64,000 bases of DNA from Luzula sylvatica (Eukaryota > Streptophyta > Magnoliopsida > Poales > Juncaceae), in the NCBI GenBank assembly GCA_946800325.1, contig OX326959.1, forward strand, positions 48,862,784 to 48,926,783, given 5' to 3'. How positions within the stretch are numbered: position 1 is the first letter of the stretch; each line of letters starts with the position of its first letter. The notes beneath the pieces were generated by a model. That model ran no database searches. It was given only the letters and a program-made list of their open reading frames with translations, and was not told the DNA's origin. A program made the translations under genes and the position numbers. Positions 22,335 to 35,885 of the stretch are shown one piece after another.

Positions 22335-25300
22335 GTGTTTTGAGAAAAACATGAAAAATGAAGTATTTTGCTCATTTTAGAGAACTATTTTGGACTCTTT
22401 TAGAAAAAATGATAATTGATATTTTTGAAGGTGTGAGACTTCAGTTTTTGATTTTTTGCAAAAAATTGGAAAAATAGAAATTTGTATGTGTTGGTATTCA
22501 ATCACGGAATTTTTTGAGAAAAACATGAAAAATGAAGTATTTTGCTCATTTTAGAGAACTATTTTGGTCTTTTTCAGAAAAAAAGATAATTGATATGTTT
22601 GAAGGTGTTGGACTTCAGTTTTTGATTTTTTGCAAAAAATAGGAAAAATAGAAATTTGTATGTGTTAGTCTTCAATCACGAAGTTTTTTGAGAAAAACAT
22701 GAAAAATGAAGTATTTTGCTCATTTTAGAGAACTATTTTGGACTCTTTTAGAAAAAATGATAATTGATATTTTTGAAGGTGTGAGACTTCAGTTTTTGAT
22801 TTTTTGCAAAAAATTGGAAAAATAGAAATTTGTATGTGTTGGTATTCAATCACGGAATTTTTTGAGAAAAACATGAAAAATGAAGTATTTTGCTCATTTT
22901 AGAGAACTATTTTGGTCTTTTTCAGAAAAAAAGATAATTGATATTTTTGAAGGTATTAGACTTTAGTTTTTGATTTTATGCAAAAAATAGGAAAAATAAA
23001 AATTTGTATGTGTTAGTCTTCAATCACGGAGTTTTTCGAGAAAAACATGAAAAATGATGTATTTTTCTCATTTTAGAGAACTATTTTGGTCTTTTTTAGA
23101 AAAAATGATAATTGATATTTTTGAAGGTGTTAGACTTCAGTTTTTGATTTTATGCAAAAAATAGGAAATATAGAAATTTGTATGTGTTAGTCTTCAATCA
23201 CGGAGTTTCTTGAGAAAAACATGAAAAATGAAGTATTTTTCTCATTTTAGAGAACTATTTTGGTCTTTTTTAGAAAAAATGATAATTGATATTTTTGAAG
23301 GTGTTAGACTCCAGTATTTGATTTTTTGCAAAAAATTGGAAAAATTGAAATTTGTATGTGTTAGTCTTCAATCACGGAATTTTTTGAGAAAATCATGAAA
23401 AATGAAGTATTTTGCTCATTTTAGAGAACTATTTTGGTCTTTTTTAGAAAAAATGATAATTGATATTTTTGAAGGTGTTAGACTTCAGTTTTTGATTTTA
23501 TGCAAAAAATAGGAAATATAGAAATTTGTATGTGTTAGTCTTCAATCACGGAGTTTTTTGAGAAAAACATGAAAAATGAAGTATTTTTCTCATTTTAGAG
23601 AACTATTTTGGTCTTTTTTAGAAAAAATGATAATTGATATTTTTGAAGGTGTTAGACTCCAGTATTTGATTTTTTGCAAAAAATTGGAAAAATTGAAATT
23701 TGTATGTGTTAGTCTTCAATCACGGAATTTTTTGAGAAAATCATGAAAAATGAAGTATTTTGCTCATTTTAGAGAACTATTTTGGTCTTTTTTAGGAAAA
23801 ATGATAATTGATATTTTTGAAGGTGTTAGACTTCAGTTTTTGATTTTATGCAAAAAATAGGAAATATAGAAATTTGTATGTGTTAGTCTTCAATCACGGA
23901 GTTTTTTGAGAAAAACATGAAAAATGAAGTATTTTGCTCATTTCAGAGAACGATTTCGGTCTGTTTTAGAAAAAATGATAATTGATTTTTTGAAGGTGTT
24001 AGACTTCAGTTTTTTATTTTTTGCAAAAAATTGGAAAAATAGAAATTTGTATGTGTTAGTCTTCAATCACGAAGTTTTTTGAGAAAAACATGAAAAATGA
24101 AGTATTTTGCTAATTTTAGAGAACTATTTTGGACTCTTTTAGAAAAAATGATAATTGATATTTTTGAAGGTGTTAGACTTCAGTTTTTTATTTTTTGCAA
24201 AAAATTGGAAAAATATAAATTTGTATGTGTTAGTCTTCAATCACGGAATTTTTTAAGAAAATCATGAAAAATGAAGTATTTTCCTCATTTTAGAGAACTA
24301 TTTTGGTCTTTTTTACAAAAAATGATAATTGATATTTTTGAAGGTGTTAGACTTCATTTTTTGATTTTTTGCAAAAAATAGGAAAAATAGAAATTTGTAT
24401 GTGTTAGTCTTCAATCACGGAATTTTTTGAGAAAATCATGAAAAATGAAGTATTTTGCTCTTTTTAGAGAACTATTTTGGTCTTTATTAGAAAAAATGAT
24501 AATTGATATTTTTGAAGGTGTGTTAGACTTCAGTTTTTGAATTTTTGCAAAAAATAGGAAAAATAGAAATTTGTATGAGTTAGTCTTCAATCACGGAGTT
24601 TTTCGAGAAAAACATGAAAAATGATGTATTTTTCTCATTTTAGAGAACTATTTTGGTCTTTATTAGAAAAAATGATAATTGATATTTTTGAAGGTGTTAG
24701 ACTTCAGTTTTTGATTTTTTGCAAAAAATTGGAAAAATAGAAATTTGTATGTGTTGGAATTCAATCACGGAATTTTTTGAGAAAAACATGAAAAATGAAG
24801 TATTTTGCTCATTTTAGAGAACTATTTTGGTCTTTTTTAGAAAAAATGACAAGTGATATTTTTGAAGGTGTTAGACTTCAGTTTTTTATTTTTTGCAAAA
24901 AATAGGAAAAATAGAAATTTGTATGTGTTAGTCTTCAATCACGATGTTTTTTGAGAAAAACATGAATAATGAAGTATTTTGCTCATTTTAGAGAACTATT
25001 TTGGTCTTTTTTAGAAAAAATGATAATTGATATTTTTGAAGGTGTTAGACTTCAGTTTTTGAATTTTTGCCAAAAATAGGAAAAATAGAAATTTGTATGT
25101 GTTAGTCTTCAATCACGAAGTTTTTTGAGAAAAACATGAATAATGAAGTATTTTGCTCATTTTAGCGAACTATTTTGGACCCTTTTGGAAAAAAAGATAA
25201 TTGATATTTTTGTAGGTGTTAGACTTCAGTTTTTGATTTTTTGCAAAAAATTGGAAAAATAGAAATTTGTATGTGTTAGTTTTCAATCACGGAGTTTTTT

Positions 25301-25614
25301 GAGAAAAACATGAAAAATGAAGTATTTTGCTCATTTTAGAGAACTATTTTGGTCTTTTTTAGAAAAAATGATAATTGATATTTTTGAAGGTGTTAGACTT
25401 CAGTTTTTGATTTTATGCAAAAAATAGGAAAAATAGAAATTTGTATGTGTTAGTCTTCAATCCCGGAGTTTTTTGAGAAAAACATGAAAAATGAAGTATT
25501 TTGCTCATTTCAGAGAACGATTTCGGCCTGTTTTAGAAAAAATGATAATTGATTTTTTGAAGGTGTTAGACTTCAGTTTTTTATTTTTTGCAAAAAATTG
25601 GAAAAATAGAAATT
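22310..25614 (+). repeat. 19-monomer HOR, copy 3 (inside superunit A)
   Basis: It restarts the 19-monomer order at the CGAAGTGTTTTGAG monomer (22331, which is 18156 + 4175). Its last nine monomers form the unit that is then amplified in tandem. Confidence 0.82.
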
Positions 25615-28600
25615 TGTATGTGTTAGTCTTCAATCACGAAGTTTTTTGAGAAAAACATGAAAAATGAAGTATTTTGCTAATTTTAGAGAACTATTTTGGA
25701 CTCTTTTAGAAAAAATGATAATTGATATTTTTGAAGGTGTTAGACTTCAGTTTTTTATTTTTTGCAAAAAATTGGAAAAATATAAATTTGTATGTGTTAG
25801 TCTTCAATCACGGAATTTTTTAAGAAAATCATGAAAAATGAAGTATTTTCCTCATTTTAGAGAACTATTTTGGTCTTTTTTACAAAAAATGATAATTGAT
25901 ATTTTTGAAGGTGTTAGACTTCATTTTTTGATTTTTTGCAAAAAATAGGAAAAATAGAAATTTGTATGTGTTAGTCTTCAATCACGGAATTTTTTGAGAA
26001 AATCATGAAAAATGAAGTATTTTGCTCTTTTTAGAGAACTATTTTGGTCTTTATTAGAAAAAATGATAATTGATATTTTTGAAGGTGTGTTAGACTTCAG
26101 TTTTTGAATTTTTGCAAAAAATAGGAAAAATAGAAATTTGTATGAGTTAGTCTTCAATCACGGAGTTTTTCGAGAAAAACATGAAAAATGATGTATTTTT
26201 CTCATTTTAGAGAACTATTTTGGTCTTTATTAGAAAAAATGATAATTGATATTTTTGAAGGTGTTAGACTTCAGTTTTTGATTTTTTGCAAAAAATTGGA
26301 AAAATAGAAATTTGTATGTGTTGGAATTCAATCACGGAATTTTTTGAGAAAAACATGAAAAATGAAGTATTTTGCTCATTTTAGAGAACTATTTTGGTCT
26401 TTTTTAGAAAAAATGACAAGTGATATTTTTGAAGGTGTTAGACTTCAGTTTTTTATTTTTTGCAAAAAATAGGAAAAATAGAAATTTGTATGTGTTAGTC
26501 TTCAATCACGATGTTTTTTGAGAAAAACATGAATAATGAAGTATTTTGCTCATTTTAGAGAACTATTTTGGTCTTTTTTAGAAAAAATGATAATTGATAT
26601 TTTTGAAGGTGTTAGACTTCAGTTTTTGAATTTTTGCCAAAAATAGGAAAAATATAAATTTGTATGTGTTAGTCTTCAATCACGAAGTTTTTTGAGAAAA
26701 ACATGAATAATGAAGTATTTTGCTCATTTTAGCGAACTATTTTGGACCCTTTTGGAAAAAAAGATAATTGATATTTTTGTAGGTGTTAGACTTCAGTTTT
26801 TGATTTTTTGCAAAAAATTGGAAAAATAGAAATTTGTATGTGTTAGTTTTCAATCACGGAGTTTTTTGAGAAAAACATGAAAAATGAAGTATTTTGCTCA
26901 TTTTAGAGAACTATTTTGGTCTTTTTTAGAAAAAATGATAATTGATATTTTTGAAGGTGTTAGACTTCAGTTTTTGATTTTATGCAAAAAATAGGAAAAA
27001 TAGAAATTTGTATGTGTTAGTCTTCAATCCCGGAGTTTTTTGAGAAAAACATGAAAAATGAAGTATTTTGCTCATTTCAGAGAACGATTTCGGTCTGTTT
27101 TAGAAAAAATGATAATTGATTTTTTGAAGGTGTTAGACTTCAGTTTTTTATTTTTTGCAAAAAATTGGAAAAATAGAAATTTGTATGTGTTAGTCTTCAA
27201 TCACGAAGTTTTTTGAGAAAAACATGAAAAATGAAGTATTTTGCTAATTTTAGAGAACTATTTTGGACTCTTTTAGAAAAAATGATAATTGATATTTTTG
27301 AAGGTGTTAGACTTCAGTTTTTTATTTTTTGCAAAAAATTGGAAAAATATAAATTTGTATGTGTTAGTCTTCAATCACGGAATTTTTTAAGAAAATCATG
27401 AAAAATGAAGTATTTTCCTCATTTTAGAGAACTATTTTGGTCTTTTTTACAAAAAATGATAATTGATATTTTTGAAGGTGTTAGACTTCATTTTTTGATT
27501 TTTTGCAAAAAATAGGAAAAATAGAAATTTGTATGTGTTAGTCTTCAATCACGGAATTTTTTGAGAAAATCATGAAAAATGAAGTATTTTGCTCTTTTTA
27601 GAGAACTATTTTGGTCTTTATTAGAAAAAATGATAATTGATATTTTTGAAGGTGTGTTAGACTTCAGTTTTTGAATTTTTGCAAAAAATAGGAAAAATAG
27701 AAATTTGTATGAGTTAGTCTTCAATCACGGAGTTTTTCGAGAAAAACATGAAAAATGATGTATTTTTCTCATTTTAGAGAACTATTTTGGTCTTTATTAG
27801 AAAAAATGATAATTGATATTTTTGAAGGTGTTAGACTTCAGTTTTTGATTTTTTGCAAAAAATTGGAAAAATAGAAATTTGTATGTGTTGGAATTCAATC
27901 ACGGAATTTTTTGAGAAAAACATGAAAAATGAAGTATTTTGCTCATTTTAGAGAACTATTTTGGTCTTTTTTAGAAAAAATGACAAGTGATATTTTTGAA
28001 GGTGTTAGACTTCAGTTTTTTATTTTTTGCAAAAAATAGGAAAAATAGAAATTTGTATGTGTTAGTCTTCAATCACGATGTTTTTTGAGAAAAACATGAA
28101 TAATGAAGTATTTTGCTCATTTTAGAGAACTATTTTGGTCTTTTTTAGAAAAAATGATAATTGATATTTTTGAAGGTGTTAGACTTCAGTTTTTGAATTT
28201 TTGCCAAAAATAGGAAAAATATAAATTTGTATGTGTTAGTCTTCAATCACGAAGTTTTTTGAGAAAAACATGAATAATGAAGTATTTTGCTCATTTTAGC
28301 GAACTATTTTGGACCCTTTTGGAAAAAAAGATAATTGATATTTTTGTAGGTGTTAGACTTCAGTTTTTGATTTTTTGCAAAAAATTGGAAAAATAGAAAT
28401 TTGTATGTGTTAGTTTTCAATCACGGAGTTTTTTGAGAAAAACATGAAAAATGAAGTATTTTGCTCATTTTAGAGAACTATTTTGGTCTTTTTTAGAAAA
28501 AATGATAATTGATATTTTTGAAGGTGTTAGACTTCAGTTTTTGATTTTATGCAAAAAATAGGAAAAATAGAAATTTGTATGTGTTAGTCTTCAATCCCGG

Positions 28601-28748
28601 AGTTTTTTGAGAAAAACATGAAAAATGAAGTATTTTGCTCATTTCAGAGAACGATTTCGGTCTGTTTTAGAAAAAATGATAATTGATTTTTTGAAGGTGT
28701 TAGACTTCAGTTTTTTATTTTTTGCAAAAAATTGGAAAAATAGAAATT
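25615..28748 (+). repeat. 9-monomer HOR, two tandem 1567-bp units
   Basis: The last nine monomers of the 19-monomer unit are repeated twice more at exactly 1567 bp (marker starts 24964, 26531, 28098). 1567 equals 9 x 174 + 1: a GTGTGTTAG insertion adds 2 bp and a shortened GATTTTTTG removes 1 bp. A further partial unit follows to about 29450, where different monomers take over. Confidence 0.87.
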
Positions 28749-29449
28749 TGTATGTGTTAGTCTTCAATCACGAAGTTTTTTGAGAAAAACATGAAAAATG
28801 AAGTATTTTGCTAATTTTAGAGAACTATTTTGGACTCTTTTAGAAAAAATGATAATTGATATTTTTGAAGGTGTTAGACTTCAGTTTTTTATTTTTTGCA
28901 AAAAATTGGAAAAATATAAATTTGTATGTGTTAGTCTTCAATCACGGAATTTTTTAAGAAAATCATGAAAAATGAAGTATTTTCCTCATTTTAGAGAACT
29001 ATTTTGGTCTTTTTTACAAAAAATGATAATTGATATTTTTGAAGGTGTTAGACTTCATTTTTTGATTTTTTGCAAAAAATAGGAAAAATAGAAATTTGTA
29101 TGTGTTAGTCTTCAATCACGGAATTTTTTGAGAAAATCATGAAAAATGAAGTATTTTGCTCTTTTTAGAGAACTATTTTGGTCTTTATTAGAAAAAATGA
29201 TAATTGATATTTTTGAAGGTGTGTTAGACTTCAGTTTTTGAATTTTTGCAAAAAATAGGAAAAATAGAAATTTGTATGAGTTAGTCTTCAATCACGGAGT
29301 TTTTCGAGAAAAACATGAAAAATGATGTATTTTTCTCATTTTAGAGAACTATTTTGGTCTTTATTAGAAAAAATGATAATTGATATTTTTGAAGGTGTTA
29401 GACTTCAGTTTTTGATTTTTTGCAAAAAATTGGAAAAATAGAAATTTGT

Positions 29450-30485
29450 ATGTGTTAGTCTTCAATCACGGAATTTTTTGAGAAAAACATGAATAATGAA
29501 GTATTTTGCTCATTTTAGCGAACTATTTTGGTCTTTTTTAGAAAAAATGATAATTGATATTTTTGAAGGTGTTACACTTCAGTTTTTGATTTTATGCAAA
29601 AAATAGGAAAAATATAAATTTGTATGTGTTCGTCTTCAATCACGAAGTTTTTTGAGAAAAACATGAAAAATGAAGTATTTTGCTCATTTTAGAGAACTAT
29701 TTTGGTCTATTTTAGAAAAAATGATAATTGATATTTTTGAAGGTGTTAGACTTCAGTTTTTTATTTTTTGCAAAAAATAGGAAAAATAGAAATTTGTATG
29801 TGTTAGTCTTCAATCACGAAGTTTTTTGAGAAAAACATGAAAAATGAAGTATTTTGCTCATTTTAGAGAACTATTTTGGACTCTTTTAGAAAAAATGATA
29901 ATTGATATTTTTGAAGGTGTTAGACTTCAGATTTTGATTTTTTGCAAAAAATTGGAAAAATAGAAATTTGTATGTGTTAGTTTTCAATCACGGAGTTTTT
30001 TGAGAAAAACATGAAAAATGAAGTATTTTGCTAATTTTAGAGAACTATTTTGGTCTTTTTTTGAAAAAATGATAATTGATATTTTTTAAGGTGTTAGACT
30101 TCAGTTTTTTATTTTTTGCAAAAAATTGGAAAAATTGAAATTATTATGTGTTAGTCTTCAATCACGGAATTTTTTGAGAAAATCATTAAAAGTGAAGTAT
30201 TTTCCTCATTTTAGAGAATTATTTTGGTCTTTTTTAGAAAAAAATGATAATTGATATTTTTGAAGGTGTCAGACTTCAGTTTTTGATTTTATGCAAAAAA
30301 TAGGAAAAATAGAAATTTGTATGTGTTAGTCTTCAATCACGGAATTTTTTGAGAAAAACATGAAAAATGAAGTATTTTGCTCATTTTAGAGAACTATTTT
30401 GTTCTTTTTTAGAAAAAATGATAATTGATATTTTTGAATGTGTTAGACTTCTGTATTTAATTTTTTGCAAAAAATTGGAAAAATT
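29450..30485 (+). repeat. Variant cassette interrupting the 9-monomer series
   Basis: About six monomers differ from the surrounding 9-monomer series. They include GTTACACTTC, GTGTTCGTCTTC, GGTCTTTTTTTGAAAAAATG, GAAATTATTATGTG, AATCATTAAAAGTGAAG, GAGAATTATTTTGG and CTTCTGTATTTAAT. The last three to four also occur near 14150-14700 and 43220-43780, and in the superunit duplicate at 40240-40760. They are domain 2-type monomers embedded in domain 3. Confidence 0.75.
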
Positions 30486-32580
30486 GAAATTTGTATGTGT
30501 TAGTCTTCAATCACGGAATTTTTTGAGAAAATCATGAAAAATGAAGTATTTTGCTCTTTTTAGAGAACTATTTTGGTCTTTATTAGAAAAAATGATAATT
30601 GATATTTTTGAAGGTGTGTTAGACTTCAGTTTTTGAATTTTTGCAAAAAATAGGAAAAATAGAAATTTGTATGAGTTAGTCTTCAATCACGGAGTTTTTC
30701 GAGAAAAACATGAAAAATGATGTATTTTTCTCATTTTAGAGAACTATTTTGGTCTTTATTAGAAAAAATGATAATTGATATTTTTGAAGGTGTTAGACTT
30801 CAGTTTTTGATTTTTTGCAAAAAATTGGAAAAATAGAAATTTGTATGTGTTGGAATTCAATCACGGAATTTTTTGAGAAAAACATGAAAAATGAAGTATT
30901 TTGCTCATTTTAGAGAACTATTTTGGTCTTTTTTAGAAAAAATGACAAGTGATATTTTTGAAGGTGTTAGACTTCAGTTTTTTATTTTTTGCAAAAAATA
31001 GGAAAAATAGAAATTTGTATGTGTTAGTCTTCAATCACGATGTTTTTTGAGAAAAACATGAATAATGAAGTATTTTGCTCATTTTAGAGAACTATTTTGG
31101 TCTTTTTTAGAAAAAATGATAATTGATATTTTTGAAGGTGTTAGACTTCAGTTTTTGAATTTTTGCCAAAAATAGGAAAAATAGAAATTTGTATGTGTTA
31201 GTCTTCAATCACGAAGTTTTTTGAGAAAAACATGAATAATGAAGTATTTTGCTCATTTTAGCGAACTATTTTGGACCCTTTTGGAAAAAAAGATAATTGA
31301 TATTTTTGTAGGTGTTAGACTTCAGTTTTTGATTTTTTGCAAAAAATTGGAAAAATAGAAATTTGTATGTGTTAGTTTTCAATCACGGAGTTTTTTGAGA
31401 AAAACATGAAAAATGAAGTATTTTGCTCATTTTAGAGAACTATTTTGGTCTTTTTTAGAAAAAATGATAATTGATATTTTTGAAGGTGTTAGACTTCAGT
31501 TTTTGATTTTATGCAAAAAATAGGAAAAATAGAAATTTGTATGTGTTAGTCTTCAATCCCGGAGTTTTTTGAGAAAAACATGAAAAATGAAGTATTTTGC
31601 TCATTTCAGAGAACGATTTCGGCCTGTTTTAGAAAAAATGATAATTGATTTTTTGAAGGTGTTAGACTTCAGTTTTTTATTTTTTGCAAAAAATTGGAAA
31701 AATAGAAATTTGTATGTGTTAGTCTTCAATCACGAAGTTTTTTGAGAAAAACATGAAAAATGAAGTATTTTGCTAATTTTAGAGAACTATTTTGGACTCT
31801 TTTAGAAAAAATGATAATTGATATTTTTGAAGGTGTTAGACTTCAGTTTTTTATTTTTTGCAAAAAATTGGAAAAATATAAATTTGTATGTGTTAGTTTT
31901 CAATCACGGAGTTTTTTGAGAAAAACATGAAAAATGAAGTATTTTGCTCATTTTAGAGAACTATTTTGGTCTTTTTTAGAAAAAATGATAATTGATATTT
32001 TTGAAGGTGTTAGACTTCAGTTTTTGAATTTTTGCCAAAAATAGGAAAAATATAAATTTGTATGTGTTAGTCTTCAATCACGAAGTTTTTTGAGAAAAAC
32101 ATGAATAATGAAGTATTTTGCTCATTTTAGCGAACTATTTTGGACCCTTTTGGAAAAAAAGATAATTGATATTTTTGTAGGTGTTAGACTTCAGTTTTTG
32201 ATTTTTTGCAAAAAATTGGAAAAATAGAAATTTGTATGTGTTAGTTTTCAATCACGGAGTTTTTTGAGAAAAACATGAAAAATGAAGTATTTTGCTCATT
32301 TTAGAGAACTATTTTGGTCTTTTTTAGAAAAAATGATAATTGATATTTTTGAAGGTGTTAGACTTCAGTTTTTGATTTTATGCAAAAAATAGGAAAAATA
32401 GAAATTTGTATGTGTTAGTCTTCAATCCCGGAGTTTTTTGAGAAAAACATGAAAAATGAAGTATTTTGCTCATTTCAGAGAACGATTTCGGCCTGTTTTA
32501 GAAAAAATGATAATTGATTTTTTGAAGGTGTTAGACTTCAGTTTTTTATTTTTTGCAAAAAATTGGAAAAATAGAAATTT

Positions 32581-35500
32581 GTATGTGTTAGTCTTCAATC
32601 ACGAAGTGTTTTGAGAAAAACATGAAAAATGAAGTATTTTGCTCATTTTAGAGAACTATTTTGGACTCTTTTAGAAAAAATGATAATTGATATTTTTGAA
32701 GGTGTGAGACTTCAGTTTTTGATTTTTTGCAAAAAATTGGAAAAATAGAAATTTGTATGTGTTGGTATTCAATCACGGAATTTTTTGAGAAAAACATGAA
32801 AAATGAAGTATTTTGCTCATTTTAGAGAACTATTTTGGTCTTTTTCAGAAAAAAAGATAATTGATATGTTTGAAGGTGTTGGACTTCAGTTTTTGATTTT
32901 TTGCAAAAAATAGGAAAAATAGAAATTTGTATGTGTTAGTCTTCAATCACGAAGTTTTTTGAGAAAAACATGAAAAATGAAGTATTTTGCTCATTTTAGA
33001 GAACTATTTTGGACTCTTTTAGAAAAAATGATAATTGATATTTTTGAAGGTGTGAGACTTCAGTTTTTGATTTTTTGCAAAAAATTGGAAAAATAGAAAT
33101 TTGTATGTGTTGGTATTCAATCACGGAATTTTTTGAGAAAAACATGAAAAATGAAGTATTTTGCTCATTTTAGAGAACTATTTTGGTCTTTTTCAGAAAA
33201 AAAGATAATTGATATTTTTGAAGGTATTAGACTTTAGTTTTTGATTTTATGCAAAAAATAGGAAAAATAAAAATTTGTATGTGTTAGTCTTCAATCACGG
33301 AGTTTTTCGAGAAAAACATGAAAAATGATGTATTTTTCTCATTTTAGAGAACTATTTTGGTCTTTTTTAGAAAAAATGATAATTGATATTTTTGAAGGTG
33401 TTAGACTTCAGTTTTTGATTTTATGCAAAAAATAGGAAATATAGAAATTTGTATGTGTTAGTCTTCAATCACGGAGTTTCTTGAGAAAAACATGAAAAAT
33501 GAAGTATTTTTCTCATTTTAGAGAACTATTTTGGTCTTTTTTAGAAAAAATGATAATTGATATTTTTGAAGGTGTTAGACTCCAGTATTTGATTTTTTGC
33601 AAAAAATTGGAAAAATTGAAATTTGTATGTGTTAGTCTTCAATCACGGAATTTTTTGAGAAAATCATGAAAAATGAAGTATTTTGCTCATTTTAGAGAAC
33701 TATTTTGGTCTTTTTTAGAAAAAATGATAATTGATATTTTTGAAGGTGTTAGACTTCAGTTTTTGATTTTATGCAAAAAATAGGAAATATAGAAATTTGT
33801 ATGTGTTAGTCTTCAATCACGGAGTTTTTTGAGAAAAACATGAAAAATGAAGTATTTTTCTCATTTTAGAGAACTATTTTGGTCTTTTTTAGAAAAAATG
33901 ATAATTGATATTTTTGAAGGTGTTAGACTCCAGTATTTGATTTTTTGCAAAAAATTGGAAAAATTGAAATTTGTATGTGTTAGTCTTCAATCACGGAATT
34001 TTTTGAGAAAATCATGAAAAATGAAGTATTTTGCTCATTTTAGAGAACTATTTTGGTCTTTTTTAGGAAAAATGATAATTGATATTTTTGAAGGTGTTAG
34101 ACTTCAGTTTTTGATTTTATGCAAAAAATAGGAAATATAGAAATTTGTATGTGTTAGTCTTCAATCACGGAGTTTTTTGAGAAAAACATGAAAAATGAAG
34201 TATTTTGCTCATTTCAGAGAACGATTTCGGTCTGTTTTAGAAAAAATGATAATTGATTTTTTGAAGGTGTTAGACTTCAGTTTTTTATTTTTTGCAAAAA
34301 ATTGGAAAAATAGAAATTTGTATGTGTTAGTCTTCAATCACGAAGTTTTTTGAGAAAAACATGAAAAATGAAGTATTTTGCTAATTTTAGAGAACTATTT
34401 TGGACTCTTTTAGAAAAAATGATAATTGATATTTTTGAAGGTGTTAGACTTCAGTTTTTTATTTTTTGCAAAAAATTGGAAAAATATAAATTTGTATGTG
34501 TTAGTCTTCAATCACGGAATTTTTTAAGAAAATCATGAAAAATGAAGTATTTTCCTCATTTTAGAGAACTATTTTGGTCTTTTTTACAAAAAATGATAAT
34601 TGATATTTTTGAAGGTGTTAGACTTCATTTTTTGATTTTTTGCAAAAAATAGGAAAAATAGAAATTTGTATGTGTTAGTCTTCAATCACGGAATTTTTTG
34701 AGAAAATCATGAAAAATGAAGTATTTTGCTCTTTTTAGAGAACTATTTTGGTCTTTATTAGAAAAAATGATAATTGATATTTTTGAAGGTGTGTTAGACT
34801 TCAGTTTTTGAATTTTTGCAAAAAATAGGAAAAATAGAAATTTGTATGAGTTAGTCTTCAATCACGGAGTTTTTCGAGAAAAACATGAAAAATGATGTAT
34901 TTTTCTCATTTTAGAGAACTATTTTGGTCTTTATTAGAAAAAATGATAATTGATATTTTTGAAGGTGTTAGACTTCAGTTTTTGATTTTTTGCAAAAAAT
35001 TGGAAAAATAGAAATTTGTATGTGTTGGAATTCAATCACGGAATTTTTTGAGAAAAACATGAAAAATGAAGTATTTTGCTCATTTTAGAGAACTATTTTG
35101 GTCTTTTTTAGAAAAAATGACAAGTGATATTTTTGAAGGTGTTAGACTTCAGTTTTTTATTTTTTGCAAAAAATAGGAAAAATAGAAATTTGTATGTGTT
35201 AGTCTTCAATCACGATGTTTTTTGAGAAAAACATGAATAATGAAGTATTTTGCTCATTTTAGAGAACTATTTTGGTCTTTTTTAGAAAAAATGATAATTG
35301 ATATTTTTGAAGGTGTTAGACTTCAGTTTTTGAATTTTTGCCAAAAATAGGAAAAATAGAAATTTGTATGTGTTAGTCTTCAATCACGAAGTTTTTTGAG
35401 AAAAACATGAATAATGAAGTATTTTGCTCATTTTAGCGAACTATTTTGGACCCTTTTGGAAAAAAAGATAATTGATATTTTTGTAGGTGTTAGACTTCAG

Positions 35501-35885
35501 TTTTTGATTTTTTGCAAAAAATTGGAAAAATAGAAATTTGTATGTGTTAGTTTTCAATCACGGAGTTTTTTGAGAAAAACATGAAAAATGAAGTATTTTG
35601 CTCATTTTAGAGAACTATTTTGGTCTTTTTTAGAAAAAATGATAATTGATATTTTTGAAGGTGTTAGACTTCAGTTTTTGATTTTATGCAAAAAATAGGA
35701 AAAATAGAAATTTGTATGTGTTAGTCTTCAATCCCGGAGTTTTTTGAGAAAAACATGAAAAATGAAGTATTTTGCTCATTTCAGAGAACGATTTCGGCCT
35801 GTTTTAGAAAAAATGATAATTGATTTTTTGAAGGTGTTAGACTTCAGTTTTTTATTTTTTGCAAAAAATTGGAAAAATAGAAATT
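32581..35885 (+). repeat. 19-monomer HOR, copy 4 (inside superunit B)
   Basis: It matches copy 3 at +10271, starting with CGAAGTGTTTTGAG near 32602. GTATGTGTTGGTATTC lies at 32755, compared with 22484 in copy 3. Confidence 0.82.

Larger units (their letters stand above)
20215..30485 (+). repeat. 10,271-bp superunit, copy A (~59 monomers)
   Basis: Every marker I tested from about 20215 to 30485 recurs exactly 10271 bp later. Examples are GTATGAGTTAG at 20398/30669, GTTAGTTTTC monomers at 21615/31886, CGATG monomers, and GAATAATGA at 29491/39762. Length equals 59 x 174 + 5, explained by known small indels. Upstream of 20215 the match stops: the preceding monomer has CTTCATTTTTTG, where the downstream copy has CTTCTGTATTTAAT. 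Confidence 0.9.
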
